NCBI RefSeq assembly: GCF_000169195.2
Contig: NC_016023.1
Location: forward strand, 186,001-250,000
Direction: 5' to 3'
From: Heyndrickxia coagulans 36D1
Lineage (GTDB): Bacteria; Bacillota; Bacilli; Bacillales; Bacillaceae_C
DNA: 64,000 nucleotides
Shown here: piece by piece, positions 55,336-64,000 of the stretch
Position numbering within the stretch: position 1 is the stretch's first letter
Layout: each line of letters opens with the position of its first letter
Translations under genes and position numbers: made by a program
The notes under the pieces: generated by a model
What the model was told of the DNA's origin: nothing
The model's database searches: none
The model's input: the letters and a program-made list of their open reading frames with translations, nothing else

Positions 55336-56121
55336 TTAAATCGATTTGACTTTTCCGCCGTCGATCAGGAAGCTGCTTCCGGTAACATAGGAATTGGCTT
55401 CCGAAGCCAGAAACGCAACAAACTTCCCGAATTCGTCCGGTTCGCCGTATCTGCCGAGCGGAATCGACTCCAGTTCCTTTGCCTGGACTTCTTCCATCGA
55501 TTTTCCGGTTTTCTCCGCTGTCACTTTGTCAAGATGGACGATCCGGTCCGTTGCAATTCTGCCCGGGCCGACCGTATTCACAAGGATTTGGTACGGGGCA
55601 AATTCTTCCGCCAGCGTTTTCGAAAGCCCCACAATGCCCGTCCGGAACGTATTCGACAAAATCAGCCCCGGGATCGGCTCCTTAATGGATGAAGAGGCAA
55701 TGTTGATGATCCGGCCGCCGTTTTTCTTTAAAAGTGGCAATGCTTCCCTGATGATGCGTATGTACGAAAGCAGATTCAGTTCGAATGATTTTTGCCAGTC
55801 TTCATCCGCCATATCTTCAAAACTTCCGGCCGGCGGTCCTCCTGCATTGTTGACCAGTATATCCAGTCTGCCGAATGTATCCCGTGCTTTTTGTACCATG
55901 GCGCGAATATCTTCCGGATGGGTAATATCTGCCCGGATATACGCTACTTTTCCGGTGCCGTAAGCGGATAATTCTTCTTTTGCCGCCTGCAGTTTTTCTT
56001 CATTCCGGCTTGTAATGAGGACATCCGCGCCTTCCATTACAAGTTGTTTGGCTACCGCTTTCCCAAGCCCCTGGCTGGAAGCGGCAACAAGGGCGGCTTT
56101 TCCTTTCAACCCTAAATCCAT
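55336..56121 (-). CDS. SDR-family oxidoreductase with non-canonical active site
   Basis: The 261-residue protein has a Rossmann fold with ALVAASSQGLGKAVAKQL, VNNAGGPPAGSFEDM and a C-terminal SFLIDGGK. The usual Tyr-x3-Lys catalytic pair is absent: the aligned segment reads ILSNTFRTGIVGLSK, with Ser and Arg in place of Tyr and Lys. It fits the 3-ketoacyl-reductase-like SDR subgroup known to lack the standard tetrad. Substrate unknown. It is a single gene upstream of ykwC with a terminator between. Confidence 0.85.
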   Translation of the reverse strand: MDLGLKGKAALVAASSQGLGKAVAKQLVMEGADVLITSRNEEKLQAAKEELSAYGTGKVAYIRADITHPEDIRAMVQKARDTFGRLDILVNNAGGPPAGSFEDMADEDWQKSFELNLLSYIRIIREALPLLKKNGGRIINIASSSIKEPIPGLILSNTFRTGIVGLSKTLAEEFAPYQILVNTVGPGRIATDRIVHLDKVTAEKTGKSMEEVQAKELESIPLGRYGEPDEFGKFVAFLASEANSYVTGSSFLIDGGKVKSI

Positions 56122-56292
56122 TCAAAATCCCTCCCCGAAATCTTATGTTCACAAAATCCTGTCTTCATTATAAACGATTTTTCCCCATCCATACACGATA
56201 AAGCTTCAAACCGGCTTCCCCACCATTTTTCCGTTAAAAATGGATATCCGGCATTTTGATGTGCGCTCCGCCAAAGCGCAATCCAAAAAAAA

Positions 56293-56315
56293 GCCGAATG
56301 GCAAAGCCACTCGGC
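56293..56315 (-). terminator. Terminator downstream of ptsI
   Basis: GCCGAATGGC (56293-56302) and GCCACTCGGC (56306-56315) form a 10-bp stem; eight T residues follow on the minus strand. It is 145 nt past the ptsI stop codon. The interval 56122-56459 has no gene. Confidence 0.8.
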
Positions 56316-56459
56316 AAAAATAGGGGGAAAAATGAGAAAGAAACGATATACATCCGGTATTGTAACAATACTGGATACCAATAATACTACCCTTAATGCT
56401 GGGATGGTTTACATATACCCGCTTCCTTCGCCCCTAAACCTGTTTTTGAAAAATTTTTT

Positions 56460-58181
56460 TTATGCCTTTGAAAGAACTTTTTTCACGTGTTCTTTTACTT
56501 CTTCGTTCGTTGTGAGGTTCAAAACGTCTTCTGCCAGTTTTTCCATATCAGCCTTATTCAGGTTCCTGATTTGGGAACGGGCCCTTAAAATCGAAGAAGC
56601 GCTCATTGAAAATTCATCAAGGCCGAGGCCGAGCAGAATCGGAATAGCGATTTCGTCTCCGGCCATTTCGCCGCACATGCCGGCCCATTTGCCTTCTTTG
56701 TGCGCCGCGTCAATGACGCGTTTCACAAGGCGTAAAATGGCCGGGTTATACGGCTGGTACAAATACGAAATGTGTTCGTTCATACGGTCTGCAGCCATCG
56801 TGTACTGGATCAGATCGTTTGTGCCGACACTGAAGAAATCAACTTCTTTTGCAAACAAATCAGCCATTACGGCAGTGGAAGGAATTTCAACCATAATGCC
56901 GACTTCGATATGATCTGCAACCTGCACGCCTTCCTGGATAAGCTTTTCTTTTTCTTCCAAAAGAATCGCTTTTGCTTTGCGGAATTCATCCAGATTGGAA
57001 ATCATCGGGAACATAATTTTCAGGTTGCCGTATGCGCTCGCGCGGAGCAATGCACGCAGCTGGGTGCGGAAAATATCCTGTCTGTCCAGGCACAAGCGGA
57101 TCGCACGGAAGCCGAGGAACGGGTTCATTTCTTCCGGAAGCGGCAAGTACGGCAGTTTTTTGTCGCCGCCGATATCAAGCGTACGGACCACAACCGGCTT
57201 GCCTTTTAAGCCTTCAAGCACCGCTTTATAGGCTTCAAATTGCACTTCTTCTGACGGAAGCTCGTCCCTGCCCATATAGAGGAACTCTGTACGGTACAGA
57301 CCGACGCCTTCCCCGCCGTTCCGGATCACGCCGTCGAGATCGTTCGGGGTACCGATATTGGCAACCAGTTCAACCGTACGGCCGTCTTTCGAAACGGATT
57401 TTTCATTGACCAGCTTCGCCCATTCGGCTTTTTGCCGTTCAAATTGTTCCTGCTTTTGTTTGTATTCATCGACCATTTCAGGTGTCGGATTCACATGGAC
57501 ATCGCCGCTGTTGCCGTCCACGATGACAAGGTCGCCGTTTTGGATATCCTGGATCGCCGTTTTCGTCCCGACGACTGCAGGGATTTCCAAAGAACGCGCC
57601 ATGATCGCAGAGTGGGACGTACGCCCGCCGACATTTGTTGCAAAACCTTTTACATACTGGCGGTTCAACTGCGCCGTATCAGAAGGGGTCAAGTCTTCAG
57701 CAATGACAATGACTTCTTCCGAGATCATGCTTGGATTCGGAATATCCACTTTCAGCAGATGAGCCAGAATCCGTTTTGTCACGTCGCGGATGTCCGCTGC
57801 ACGTTCGCGCATATATTCGTTGTCCATTTGTTCGAACATGGTCACGAACATATCCGCAACTTCTTTCAATGCGTATTCCGCATTGACCTGGTCATCCCTG
57901 ATTTTGTCCTGGACCGGCGTCAACAGTTCCGGATCTTCCAAAACGAGCAAATGGGCATCAAAGATCGCTGCTTTGTCCGCCCCCAGTGCCTTCATTGCAT
58001 GCTCCCTGATCGCCTGCAGTTCAGACTTGGATTCAGACACAGCAGTATCAAAGCGTTTCAATTCATCCGAAACATTCTGGACAGACCTTTTTTCAAAAGA
58101 CAAATCCGGTTCTACCAGGCGATATGCTTTTGCGATGGCAATCCCGTTGGATGCTGCTATACCTTTTAAAATGGTTGACAT
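56460..58181 (-). CDS. ptsI: PTS enzyme I (phosphoenolpyruvate-protein phosphotransferase)
   Basis: The 573-residue enzyme takes phosphate from PEP to its active His in [19 protein letters not shown] (about 189) and passes it to HPr. The C-terminal PEP-binding domain has [20 protein letters not shown] and MCGEMAGD. The ATG overlaps the ptsH stop codon (TAATG), giving tight coupling. Confidence 0.97.
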   Translation of the reverse strand: MSTILKGIAASNGIAIAKAYRLVEPDLSFEKRSVQNVSDELKRFDTAVSESKSELQAIREHAMKALGADKAAIFDAHLLVLEDPELLTPVQDKIRDDQVNAEYALKEVADMFVTMFEQMDNEYMRERAADIRDVTKRILAHLLKVDIPNPSMISEEVIVIAEDLTPSDTAQLNRQYVKGFATNVGGRTSHSAIMARSLEIPAVVGTKTAIQDIQNGDLVIVDGNSGDVHVNPTPEMVDEYKQKQEQFERQKAEWAKLVNEKSVSKDGRTVELVANIGTPNDLDGVIRNGGEGVGLYRTEFLYMGRDELPSEEVQFEAYKAVLEGLKGKPVVVRTLDIGGDKKLPYLPLPEEMNPFLGFRAIRLCLDRQDIFRTQLRALLRASAYGNLKIMFPMISNLDEFRKAKAILLEEKEKLIQEGVQVADHIEVGIMVEIPSTAVMADLFAKEVDFFSVGTNDLIQYTMAADRMNEHISYLYQPYNPAILRLVKRVIDAAHKEGKWAGMCGEMAGDEIAIPILLGLGLDEFSMSASSILRARSQIRNLNKADMEKLAEDVLNLTTNEEVKEHVKKVLSKA

Positions 58182-58447
58182 TATTCGCCCAGACCCTCTT
58201 TTTTCATTAATTCAGCCAAAGCGTTCAATGCATCTTGTGCATCGTTGCCTTCTGCAGAAATGGTAATGTCGGCGCCTTTGCCGATTCCAAGGGACATAAC
58301 CCCCATGATCGATTTCAGGTTCACTTTCTTATCCTTATACTGCAATTGGATATCTGAATCGAATTTGCTTGCCGTTTGTACGAGCAATGTAGCAGGACGT
58401 GCGTGGATTCCTGTATCTGCTGTTACTTTAAATTGTTTTTCAGCCAT
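58181..58447 (-). CDS. ptsH: Phosphocarrier protein HPr
   Basis: The 88-residue protein has the phospho-His15 site [18 protein letters not shown] and the regulatory Ser46 site [15 protein letters not shown] that HPr kinase modifies in Firmicutes for CcpA-dependent repression. The ATG at 58445-58447 has AAAGGAG upstream. It forms an operon with ptsI. Confidence 0.97.
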   Translation of the reverse strand: MAEKQFKVTADTGIHARPATLLVQTASKFDSDIQLQYKDKKVNLKSIMGVMSLGIGKGADITISAEGNDAQDALNALAELMKKEGLGE

Positions 58448-58482
58448 GGGTAGAACGACTCCTTTTCTATAATATAGTTCTA

Positions 58483-58511
58483 AAAATAATGCACTGTACA
58501 TTTTTCGTCAA
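58483..58511 (-). promoter_or_regulatory. SigA promoter of ptsHI
   Basis: On the minus strand TTGACG (58506-58511) and TATTTT (58483-58488) are 17 bp apart, about 35 nt before the ptsH start codon. The rest of the gene-free stretch 58512-58841 holds nothing I can identify. Confidence 0.7.
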
Positions 58512-58841
58512 TATTTATCAACCATCTTCATACAAATGACAAATTTTGCAAACGGGGGTTGAAAAAAACCGCAGCGATGCCGGGTACCTGCAAACACCGT
58601 TCATCCCCGGTTATTCAGCAGGCTGCTCCCTCAAAGTCCGCGCGGCCCATCCGTGCCAAAAACACGCCTCGCCCGAAACCGGGAACACGCATGTCCCCGG
58701 CCGGATCAAAAAAATGACAAATATTGCACAGTGCGGGAAAAACAAAATCCCCGTAATAGAATAACATGCCTTTCCAAATAAAACAATCATCAGAGTTGAC
58801 TTCATTTTGCTTAAAAATGCACAAAATTATGCATGCCCCGG

Positions 58842-59036
58842 TCAGATTTCCGGCTCGTCCAAATAAATATAGCGGACATTCCCGCCGCGCAAGGCAATGC
58901 CCTTAAAATGTTTAAAGTCTTCCTCGGCAATAAGCACTTTCCGGAAGTCCATAAAATCTTCACGGCTGACGAATAATTCTTCGATTTCCCTGTTGCGAAG
59001 CCGGTTGATTTCCTGTCTGATTTCTTCTTCCGACAT
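58842..59036 (-). CDS. Conserved hypothetical protein
   Basis: The 64-residue acidic protein reads MSEEEIRQEINRLRNREIEE and ends GGNVRYIYLDEPEI. Similar short proteins occur in other Bacillaceae, some labelled abortive infection without evidence. The ATG at 59034-59036 has GGGTGG upstream. It is divergent from ykvS. Function unknown. Confidence 0.7.
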   Translation of the reverse strand: MSEEEIRQEINRLRNREIEELFVSREDFMDFRKVLIAEEDFKHFKGIALRGGNVRYIYLDEPEI

Positions 59037-59202
59037 ACGACCACCCCACCCGGTATTGTACCACATTCTTCCTGCCGCCTACTTGTTTGCTTTCGCGATT
59101 TTTTAAAACCGGCCCGATTTGTATTTTTCTGTTCCTTTCGCCTTGAATTTTTCAGAAAAATAGTGCAAACTGGTTACAATACTTTCTTACGGGAGGACCG
59201 CA

Positions 59203-59391
59203 ATGAAAAAAGCACAAATTGGTGACATTATTGAATTTAAAGACGGGCTTCAAGGAATTGTCGAAAAGGTGAACGAGAACTCGGTCATCGTGGATTTAAC
59301 CTATATGGAAAACTATCAGGAACTGGAGCTTGATGAAAAAACAGTGGTCAATCATAAAAACTATCAGGTTATCCATTCGGCTTTACATTAA
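59203..59391 (+). CDS. ykvS: YkvS (DUF2187 family)
   Basis: The 62-residue protein matches DUF2187, a KOW-like small beta-barrel: AQIGDIIEFKDGLQGIVEKV and NENSVIVDLTYMENYQEL. Function unknown. The ATG has GGGAGG upstream, and the gene ends in a strong terminator, so it is monocistronic. Confidence 0.92.
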   Translation: MKKAQIGDIIEFKDGLQGIVEKVNENSVIVDLTYMENYQELELDEKTVVNHKNYQVIHSALH

Positions 59392-59412
59392 TTTAAACGC
59401 TTACCGCGCAGT

Positions 59413-59438
59413 AAAAAACCGGCACATGCCGGTTTTTT
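59413..59438 (+). terminator. Terminator after ykvS
   Basis: AAAAAACCGGCA (59413-59424) and TGCCGGTTTTTT (59427-59438) form a 12-bp palindrome 21 nt after the stop codon. Confidence 0.9.
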
Positions 59439-59631
59439 ACTGCCGTTTCTATGATTGTGAATTTTTTAACATTATTTTCCCGGATACCTTTTTCCCTATT
59501 TCTCTGCTAAAATATTCAATGTATTTTTGTTTGACCCAATGCCGCGAAGGCCGGACTGCGGGGCCGGATCTCTTTTTTTGGCCCTTCCCGGTTTTTTTGC
59601 CGGCGGTTTGCGAACTTAAGAAAGGAGCGCA

Positions 59632-60255
59632 TTGGCGGTGGCAAAAAACATGGTGGATACAAAGCTTCTCGGAAGTATCTTAATCGCCCACCTTCTGCTA
59701 TATATTACGTTTCGGGATACCTCCGTTTTTTGGTATTTATATTCCGGCGCAATGCTGTTTTTGATCAGTTACACGGTTTTTCTTGGAAAATCAGAAAAAC
59801 ACGAAAAGCTTCCGTACCTTCAATTGCTGTTGTATGGCATCTTTTCGGGTTTTCTCCTCTATATTATTTTCAGAATTGGCAATACAGTACTCGGTTTTTT
59901 GCCGGGCGGGCTTGACAATGAAGTCGCCCGCGCATACAGGCGTTTTTCACCCGAATCTTTCTGGCATTACTTAGCGCTTGTCCTGATTCTCATCCCCGGA
60001 GAAGAAATTTTTTGGCGTTCATTTGTCCAGGCCCGGCTCATGAAAATGATGGAAGCGAAATATGCGATTTTGATTTCCGCCGTATTGAACGCATCCGTTT
60101 ATTTTTACTGCGGATTAAAAATCATGGTCATTGCCGCTTTTGCCGGTTCGATTTTCTGGGGGCTACTGTATGCAAAAAAACGGAGCCTGTCTGCACAAAT
60201 TTTGTCGCATCTTACCTTTGATTTGCTGCTTGTCGTCTTCCTGCCGATTTTTTAA
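59632..60255 (+). CDS. CPBP-family intramembrane protein
   Basis: The 207-residue protein has about six membrane helices and CPBP (Abi/Rce1-like) motifs: PGEEIFWRSFVQ (Glu-Glu-x3-Arg, about 123-134) and SHLTFDLLLVV (His-x3-Asp, about 192). The middle motif, which normally has a His, reads NASVYFYCGLK without it, so proteolytic activity is doubtful. The start is uncertain between TTG 59632 and GTG 59638, both near AAAGGAG. Confidence 0.82.
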   Translation: MAVAKNMVDTKLLGSILIAHLLLYITFRDTSVFWYLYSGAMLFLISYTVFLGKSEKHEKLPYLQLLLYGIFSGFLLYIIFRIGNTVLGFLPGGLDNEVARAYRRFSPESFWHYLALVLILIPGEEIFWRSFVQARLMKMMEAKYAILISAVLNASVYFYCGLKIMVIAAFAGSIFWGLLYAKKRSLSAQILSHLTFDLLLVVFLPIF

Positions 60256-60335
60256 GCAGGGGGACGGCTTTTTTCGGCATTTGCCCGCCACAAATGCATA
60301 ACAACCGCGCAAAGCTGTTTTGAATGCCTTACCGG

Positions 60336-61379
60336 TCACCCCCGGATCGTCTTTATTCCGAGTGCCATCATAAAAACAAGGCTGAAATAGCCGAACAAGG
60401 GATATAAAACCGATAATAGCGGGCCGTAATGCAAGCTGCTAATCAGCAGAATGGCGGAAAAAATCAACCCGTACAGCAAACCGCTTTTCATCGGGATATA
60501 TTTTTGCATTTGCCGCTCAAGCCCGTAGGCATCCCCGATAATAGAAGTGAAAATTTCCCCGAAAATCAGCAGAACATAAATAAAATAAATGCCCGGAAAA
60601 CTCGCTTTCACAATATGCGCCATCGGAATCTCCACTTGGGCAACGTCCGGCAGCGTGACCAGTGACAAATGGCTGGAAATCAGGATGAGCGTTAAAAACA
60701 GCCCGCCCAGTATCCCGCCGGCACGGACGACTTCCTTATCTTTCACTTCCGCCGCAACCGGGACAAGCACCGCCTGCGCGAGCGCCAAATTCAAAGCCGC
60801 ATAGGAAAGGGCGCGGAGAAGGGCACGGGGCATATCAACACTTTCCGGCCGGGCCATGAGCGCTTGAAAAAATCCGGGTGACTGGACGGACTGCGACAAA
60901 AGGAGAAAATTAAACAAAAGCATCAAAGGCACCACAAATGTATTGACGCCAAGCAGCCCCTTGATGCCAAAACACATGACAAGAAAGGCAAGAAGCACCG
61001 TCAATAAAATCCCTATTTCTCTCCCAATATGAAGCTGCTCCTCAAAAACAGCACCCGCACCGGACAGCATGACGCCGCAAACCCCGAAAAGCATGGCCAT
61101 CATCATCACATTCACGAAACCGGCCGCTTTTTTGCCAAATAAATACCGGTTTAAAGTTTCATAGGAATCCGCATGCAAATCGATCGCTTTTTCCATCATT
61201 TTCGTACCAAAGAAAATAAACAAAAACCCTGAAAGGCAGATGGTAAGCAATCCATACAGCCCAAACTGTGTAAAAAAAACGGTAATTTCTTTCCCTGTTG
61301 CAAACCCCGCTCCGATGACCGTTCCAATATAAACGGCTGCGATTTGGACAGCACCGCCCCACTTATTCAACGCCTGCAC
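60336..61379 (-). CDS. ykvI: YkvI family membrane protein
   Basis: The 347-residue protein has ten to eleven hydrophobic helices and begins with AAVYIGTVIGAGFATGKEI, an unwound-helix motif like that of LeuT-fold transporters. It is the YkvI family, predicted to be a secondary transporter; the substrate is unknown. It is divergent from clpE, separated by the CtsR-box region. Confidence 0.87.
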   Translation of the reverse strand: MQALNKWGGAVQIAAVYIGTVIGAGFATGKEITVFFTQFGLYGLLTICLSGFLFIFFGTKMMEKAIDLHADSYETLNRYLFGKKAAGFVNVMMMAMLFGVCGVMLSGAGAVFEEQLHIGREIGILLTVLLAFLVMCFGIKGLLGVNTFVVPLMLLFNFLLLSQSVQSPGFFQALMARPESVDMPRALLRALSYAALNLALAQAVLVPVAAEVKDKEVVRAGGILGGLFLTLILISSHLSLVTLPDVAQVEIPMAHIVKASFPGIYFIYVLLIFGEIFTSIIGDAYGLERQMQKYIPMKSGLLYGLIFSAILLISSLHYGPLLSVLYPLFGYFSLVFMMALGIKTIRG

Positions 61380-61479
61380 CCCTTTAAGAAAAAATAAGAC
61401 AACCTGTCAGCTCCGTTACTATCCTATGTCCCGCTTTCTTAAAATAGCCCGGCCGGTTCATTTCCGCCGGTAAAAAATT

Positions 61480-61866
61480 GGTCAAAAAAAGTCAAAAACC
61501 CCTTTACAAGCAAAAAAAGTTGTCCTATACTATAGGCAAAGATCAAAGTTGGTCAAAGAAAAGATAACACCATTGGCTGATAAGCGTTAATGGCAAATGC
61601 AGATCTTTTGATTTTCGGACCGCGCTGTTGTATACTGATATCAGAAAGGTCAAAGATAGTCAAAAGGTGATACGCAGATGTCATTTACTTGTTTTCAGCA
61701 TAAGACAAATTTGCCATTGTGCTGGAAAGGCCAAAATGCATCAAAGAGGTGCATGCAAAAGATTTGCATCTTGTGAAATTTTGAGCTATACTCATTCCCA
61801 ATCAAGGTCAAAGCAAATCAAAACGCTTTGATTGTTTTTCAATCTCATTAGTCAAAGATAGTCAAA
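61480..61866 (+). promoter_or_regulatory. Five CtsR operators of clpE
   Basis: The CtsR heptad repeat RGTCAAA-N3-RGTCAAA is found five times: GGTCAAAAAAAGTCAAA (61480-61496), GATCAAAGTTGGTCAAA (61541-61557), GGTCAAAGATAGTCAAA (61648-61664), GGTCAAAGCAAATCAAA (61806-61822) and AGTCAAAGATAGTCAAA (61850-61866). Boxes 1, 3 and 5 are perfect. A partial site lies near 61866-61881. CtsR is the Firmicutes repressor of clp genes released on heat or protein stress. Confidence 0.93.
61503..61792 (+). promoter_or_regulatory. Three tandem SigA promoters of clpE
   Basis: P1 is TTTACA (61503-61508) with TATACT (61526-61531); P2 is TTGATT (61608-61613) with TATACT (61631-61636); P3 is TTGCAT (61764-61769) with TATACT (61787-61792). 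Each has a 17-bp spacer and the same -10. Box 1 lies just upstream of P1, and each promoter has a CtsR box immediately downstream. Confidence 0.82.
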
Positions 61867-61894
61867 ATCAAACCGATCAAAGGAGGAATGTTTG

Positions 61895-64000
61895 ATGTTA
61901 TGTGACAAATGCCATCAAAACGAAGCGACGATCGGAATGCATATAAATGTGAACGGAAACCAAAAAACATTGAACCTATGCCAGTCCTGCTACCAAAAAG
62001 AACGTGCAAAATTCGAAAACAACTGGGGAGGCATGTTTATGAATAACGGATTTGGAAACTTCGGATTCGGAGGATTCAACGACCTCTTTAACCAAATGAA
62101 TGCCAACGGATTCCAGCCGAACGGCGCGAAACAAACCGTACAAACGCAAACACAAGGCGGTGGCAACGGACTACTTGACCAGTTCGGCCGCAACCTGACC
62201 GCCGCTGCACGGGCCGGGCAAATCGACCCTGTCATAGGCCGTGATGAAGAAATCGCCCGCGTCATTGAAATTTTAAACCGGCGCAATAAAAACAACCCGG
62301 TGTTAATCGGCGAACCTGGCGTCGGGAAAACCGCCATTGCGGAAGGGCTCGCTTTAAAAATTACCGAAAAACAAGTTCCGGCAAAACTGCGGCATAAAGA
62401 AGTTTACTTGCTCGATGTAGCTTCACTTGTTGCAAACACGGGCATCCGTGGTCAATTTGAAGAACGGATGAAAAAATTGATTGCCGAACTCGAACAACGG
62501 AAAAACGTACTTCTGTTTATTGACGAAATTCACCTGCTTGTCGGCGCAGGTTCTGCAGAAGGTTCGATGGACGCTGGCAACATTTTGAAACCGGCGCTTG
62601 CCCGCGGCGAAATCCAGGTGATCGGCGCGACAACTTTGAAAGAATACCGGCAAATTGAAAAAGATGCCGCACTTGAACGGCGTTTTCAACCGGTACAAGT
62701 CAATGAACCGACCCTTGAAGAAACCGTCATGATTTTGCGCGGCTTAAAAGACCGGTATGAAAACTACCATCACGTTGCCTATACCGATGAAGCGCTTGAA
62801 GCTTGTGCGAAATTGTCGCACCGCTACATCCAGGACCGCTTCCTGCCGGATAAGGCAATCGACCTGATGGATGAAGCCGGTTCGAAATTGAACCTGACGA
62901 TTGCGGTTCCGAGCAAAGAAGATATCCAAAAACGGCTTGCTGAAATTGCACAGGAAAAACAAACTGCGCTTGCAACAGAAAACTATGAAAAAGCAGCCGA
63001 ATTGAAAAAAGAAGAACAAAAACTGAACGAGTTGGCTACTTCCGGCCAAGTTGAAGCCAAACCGGTTGTCGATGTCACGCAAATTCAGGAAATTGTCGAA
63101 AAGAAAACGGGTATTCCGGTCGGCAAACTCGAAGCGGATGAAGCGAAAAAACTGCAGCATCTGGAAGAAAACCTTGCTAAAAAGGTGATCGGCCAGGAAG
63201 AAGCCGTCCGGAAAGTAGCGAAAGCAATCCGCCGTTCGCGTGCCGGCCTGAAAGCGCAAAGTCGCCCGATCGGTTCGTTCCTGTTCGTCGGCCCGACCGG
63301 TGTCGGAAAAACGGAACTGACGAAACGGCTCGCAGAAGAACTGTTTGGCACGAAAGATGCAATGATCCGGCTTGACATGAGCGAATATATGGAAAAACAC
63401 AGCGTCTCGAAACTGATCGGGGCACCTGCCGGCTATGTCGGTTATGAAGATGCCGGACAACTGACGGAAAAAGTGCGCCACAACCCGTACAGCATTATTT
63501 TGCTCGACGAAATTGAAAAAGCGCACCCGGATGTTTTGAACATGTTCCTGCAAATTCTCGATGACGGGCGCTTAACCGATGCCCAAGGGCGGACGGTCAG
63601 CTTCAAAGATACCGTCATCATTATGACGAGCAACGCCGGCACCCAATTTAAGCATAAAACAGTCGGATTTGCTAAAAGCGAAGCGATCAAAGAATCGAAT
63701 ATTCTCGATTCGCTCGGCGACTTCTTCAAACCGGAGTTTCTGAACCGTTTCGATAATATTGTCGAATTTAAACCACTTGAAAAAGAACATTTGGTTAAAA
63801 TTGTTGACCTGATGCTCGGTGAACTGGATGAAACGCTGAACGAACAAGCGATTACACTTGACGTGACAGCAGAAGCGAAAGAAAAAATCGCCGAACTCGG
63901 TTATGACCCGGCATTTGGGGCACGCCCGATCCGCCGCGTCATCCAGGAAAAAATCGAAGACCGGATCGCCGACTTTATCCTCGACCATCCGGAAAGCAAA
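61895..64000 (+). CDS. clpE: ATP-dependent Clp protease ATPase ClpE (3' end outside window)
   Basis: The visible 702 codons cover almost the whole protein. The N-terminal zinc finger ([11 protein letters not shown] then [10 protein letters not shown]) is specific to ClpE. Next come a Gly/Asn/Phe-rich linker, AAA domain 1 with [13 protein letters not shown], a short coiled coil ([18 protein letters not shown]) and AAA domain 2 with [14 protein letters not shown]. It unfolds damaged proteins for ClpP and reactivates the CtsR response. The ATG at 61895 has AGGAGG 8 nt upstream. The stop codon is not in the window. Confidence 0.96.
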   Translation, partial: MLCDKCHQNEATIGMHINVNGNQKTLNLCQSCYQKERAKFENNWGGMFMNNGFGNFGFGGFNDLFNQMNANGFQPNGAKQTVQTQTQGGGNGLLDQFGRNLTAAARAGQIDPVIGRDEEIARVIEILNRRNKNNPVLIGEPGVGKTAIAEGLALKITEKQVPAKLRHKEVYLLDVASLVANTGIRGQFEERMKKLIAELEQRKNVLLFIDEIHLLVGAGSAEGSMDAGNILKPALARGEIQVIGATTLKEYRQIEKDAALERRFQPVQVNEPTLEETVMILRGLKDRYENYHHVAYTDEALEACAKLSHRYIQDRFLPDKAIDLMDEAGSKLNLTIAVPSKEDIQKRLAEIAQEKQTALATENYEKAAELKKEEQKLNELATSGQVEAKPVVDVTQIQEIVEKKTGIPVGKLEADEAKKLQHLEENLAKKVIGQEEAVRKVAKAIRRSRAGLKAQSRPIGSFLFVGPTGVGKTELTKRLAEELFGTKDAMIRLDMSEYMEKHSVSKLIGAPAGYVGYEDAGQLTEKVRHNPYSIILLDEIEKAHPDVLNMFLQILDDGRLTDAQGRTVSFKDTVIIMTSNAGTQFKHKTVGFAKSEAIKESNILDSLGDFFKPEFLNRFDNIVEFKPLEKEHLVKIVDLMLGELDETLNEQAITLDVTAEAKEKIAELGYDPAFGARPIRRVIQEKIEDRIADFILDHPESK

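Overview
This window is chromosomal core DNA from a low-to-moderate GC, endospore-forming Bacillaceae. The proteins and the gene order closely follow Bacillus subtilis (blocks ylbN-ylbC, cta, ylaN-ylaF, yktC-speA-SR1-pdh, rnjA, dap/ccpC, ykyB-cheV-patA, pts, clpE). The divergence from B. subtilis and the roughly mid-40s GC fit Heyndrickxia (formerly Bacillus/Weizmannia) coagulans; the species call is an inference. There is no prophage, intact insertion sequence, CRISPR array, rRNA or tRNA.

Layout. 0-11.5 kb: ylbN (cut by the window edge), tmcAL, the ylbL/ylbK pair, ylbJ, coaD-rsmD, a small RNA matching csfG, then ylbG, ylbF, a lipoprotein, ylbE, ylbD, a thioesterase and ylbC. 11.6-19.8 kb: a YugN-like gene and the caa3 cytochrome oxidase cluster ctaG-F-E-D-C-B, with ctaA divergent. 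19.8-28.9 kb: ftsW, ylaN, a YlaL-type gene, a PIN-PhoH gene, ylaH, typA, ylaF, the inositol-phosphatase-like gene yktC, and small conserved genes. 29.1-39.0 kb: speA, the dual-function RNA SR1 with its peptide SR1P, a small membrane protein, the pyruvate dehydrogenase operon pdhABCD, a tiny cationic peptide gene, and rpoY-rnjA. 39.4-48 kb: a YhfH-like zinc-ribbon gene, dapL-dapH, ccpC, a DarB-like gene, ykuJ, an acetamidase, a fadH-like gene and a PAS-GGDEF-EAL protein. 47.9-64 kb: a large MMPL exporter, ykyB, cheV, patA, two oxidoreductases, ptsHI, ykvS, a CPBP protein, a YkvI transporter-like protein and clpE, which runs off the end.

How the genes work together. The cta genes make and mature one terminal oxidase. 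pdhABCD, ptsHI, SR1 (a glycolysis-linked RNA under apparent CcpN control) and ccpC form a central-carbon group. dapH, patA and dapL together encode the acetyl branch of diaminopimelate/lysine synthesis. ylbF and rnjA concern mRNA processing. Several ylb genes and csfG concern sporulation.

The most informative non-coding signals are: three CcpN-type boxes around the SR1 promoter; three tandem promoters with five CtsR boxes ahead of clpE; a FadR-type operator ahead of the fadH-like gene; a csfG-like RNA; a CTG start codon for ylbC; a 23-residue Lys/Leu-rich peptide with its own promoter and terminator; and several families of short palindromic intergenic repeats. No clearly new multi-gene system was found. 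The best candidates for undescribed biology are the 23-residue peptide, the structured leader of the YhfH-like gene, and the structured element between the MMPL and GGDEF-EAL genes.
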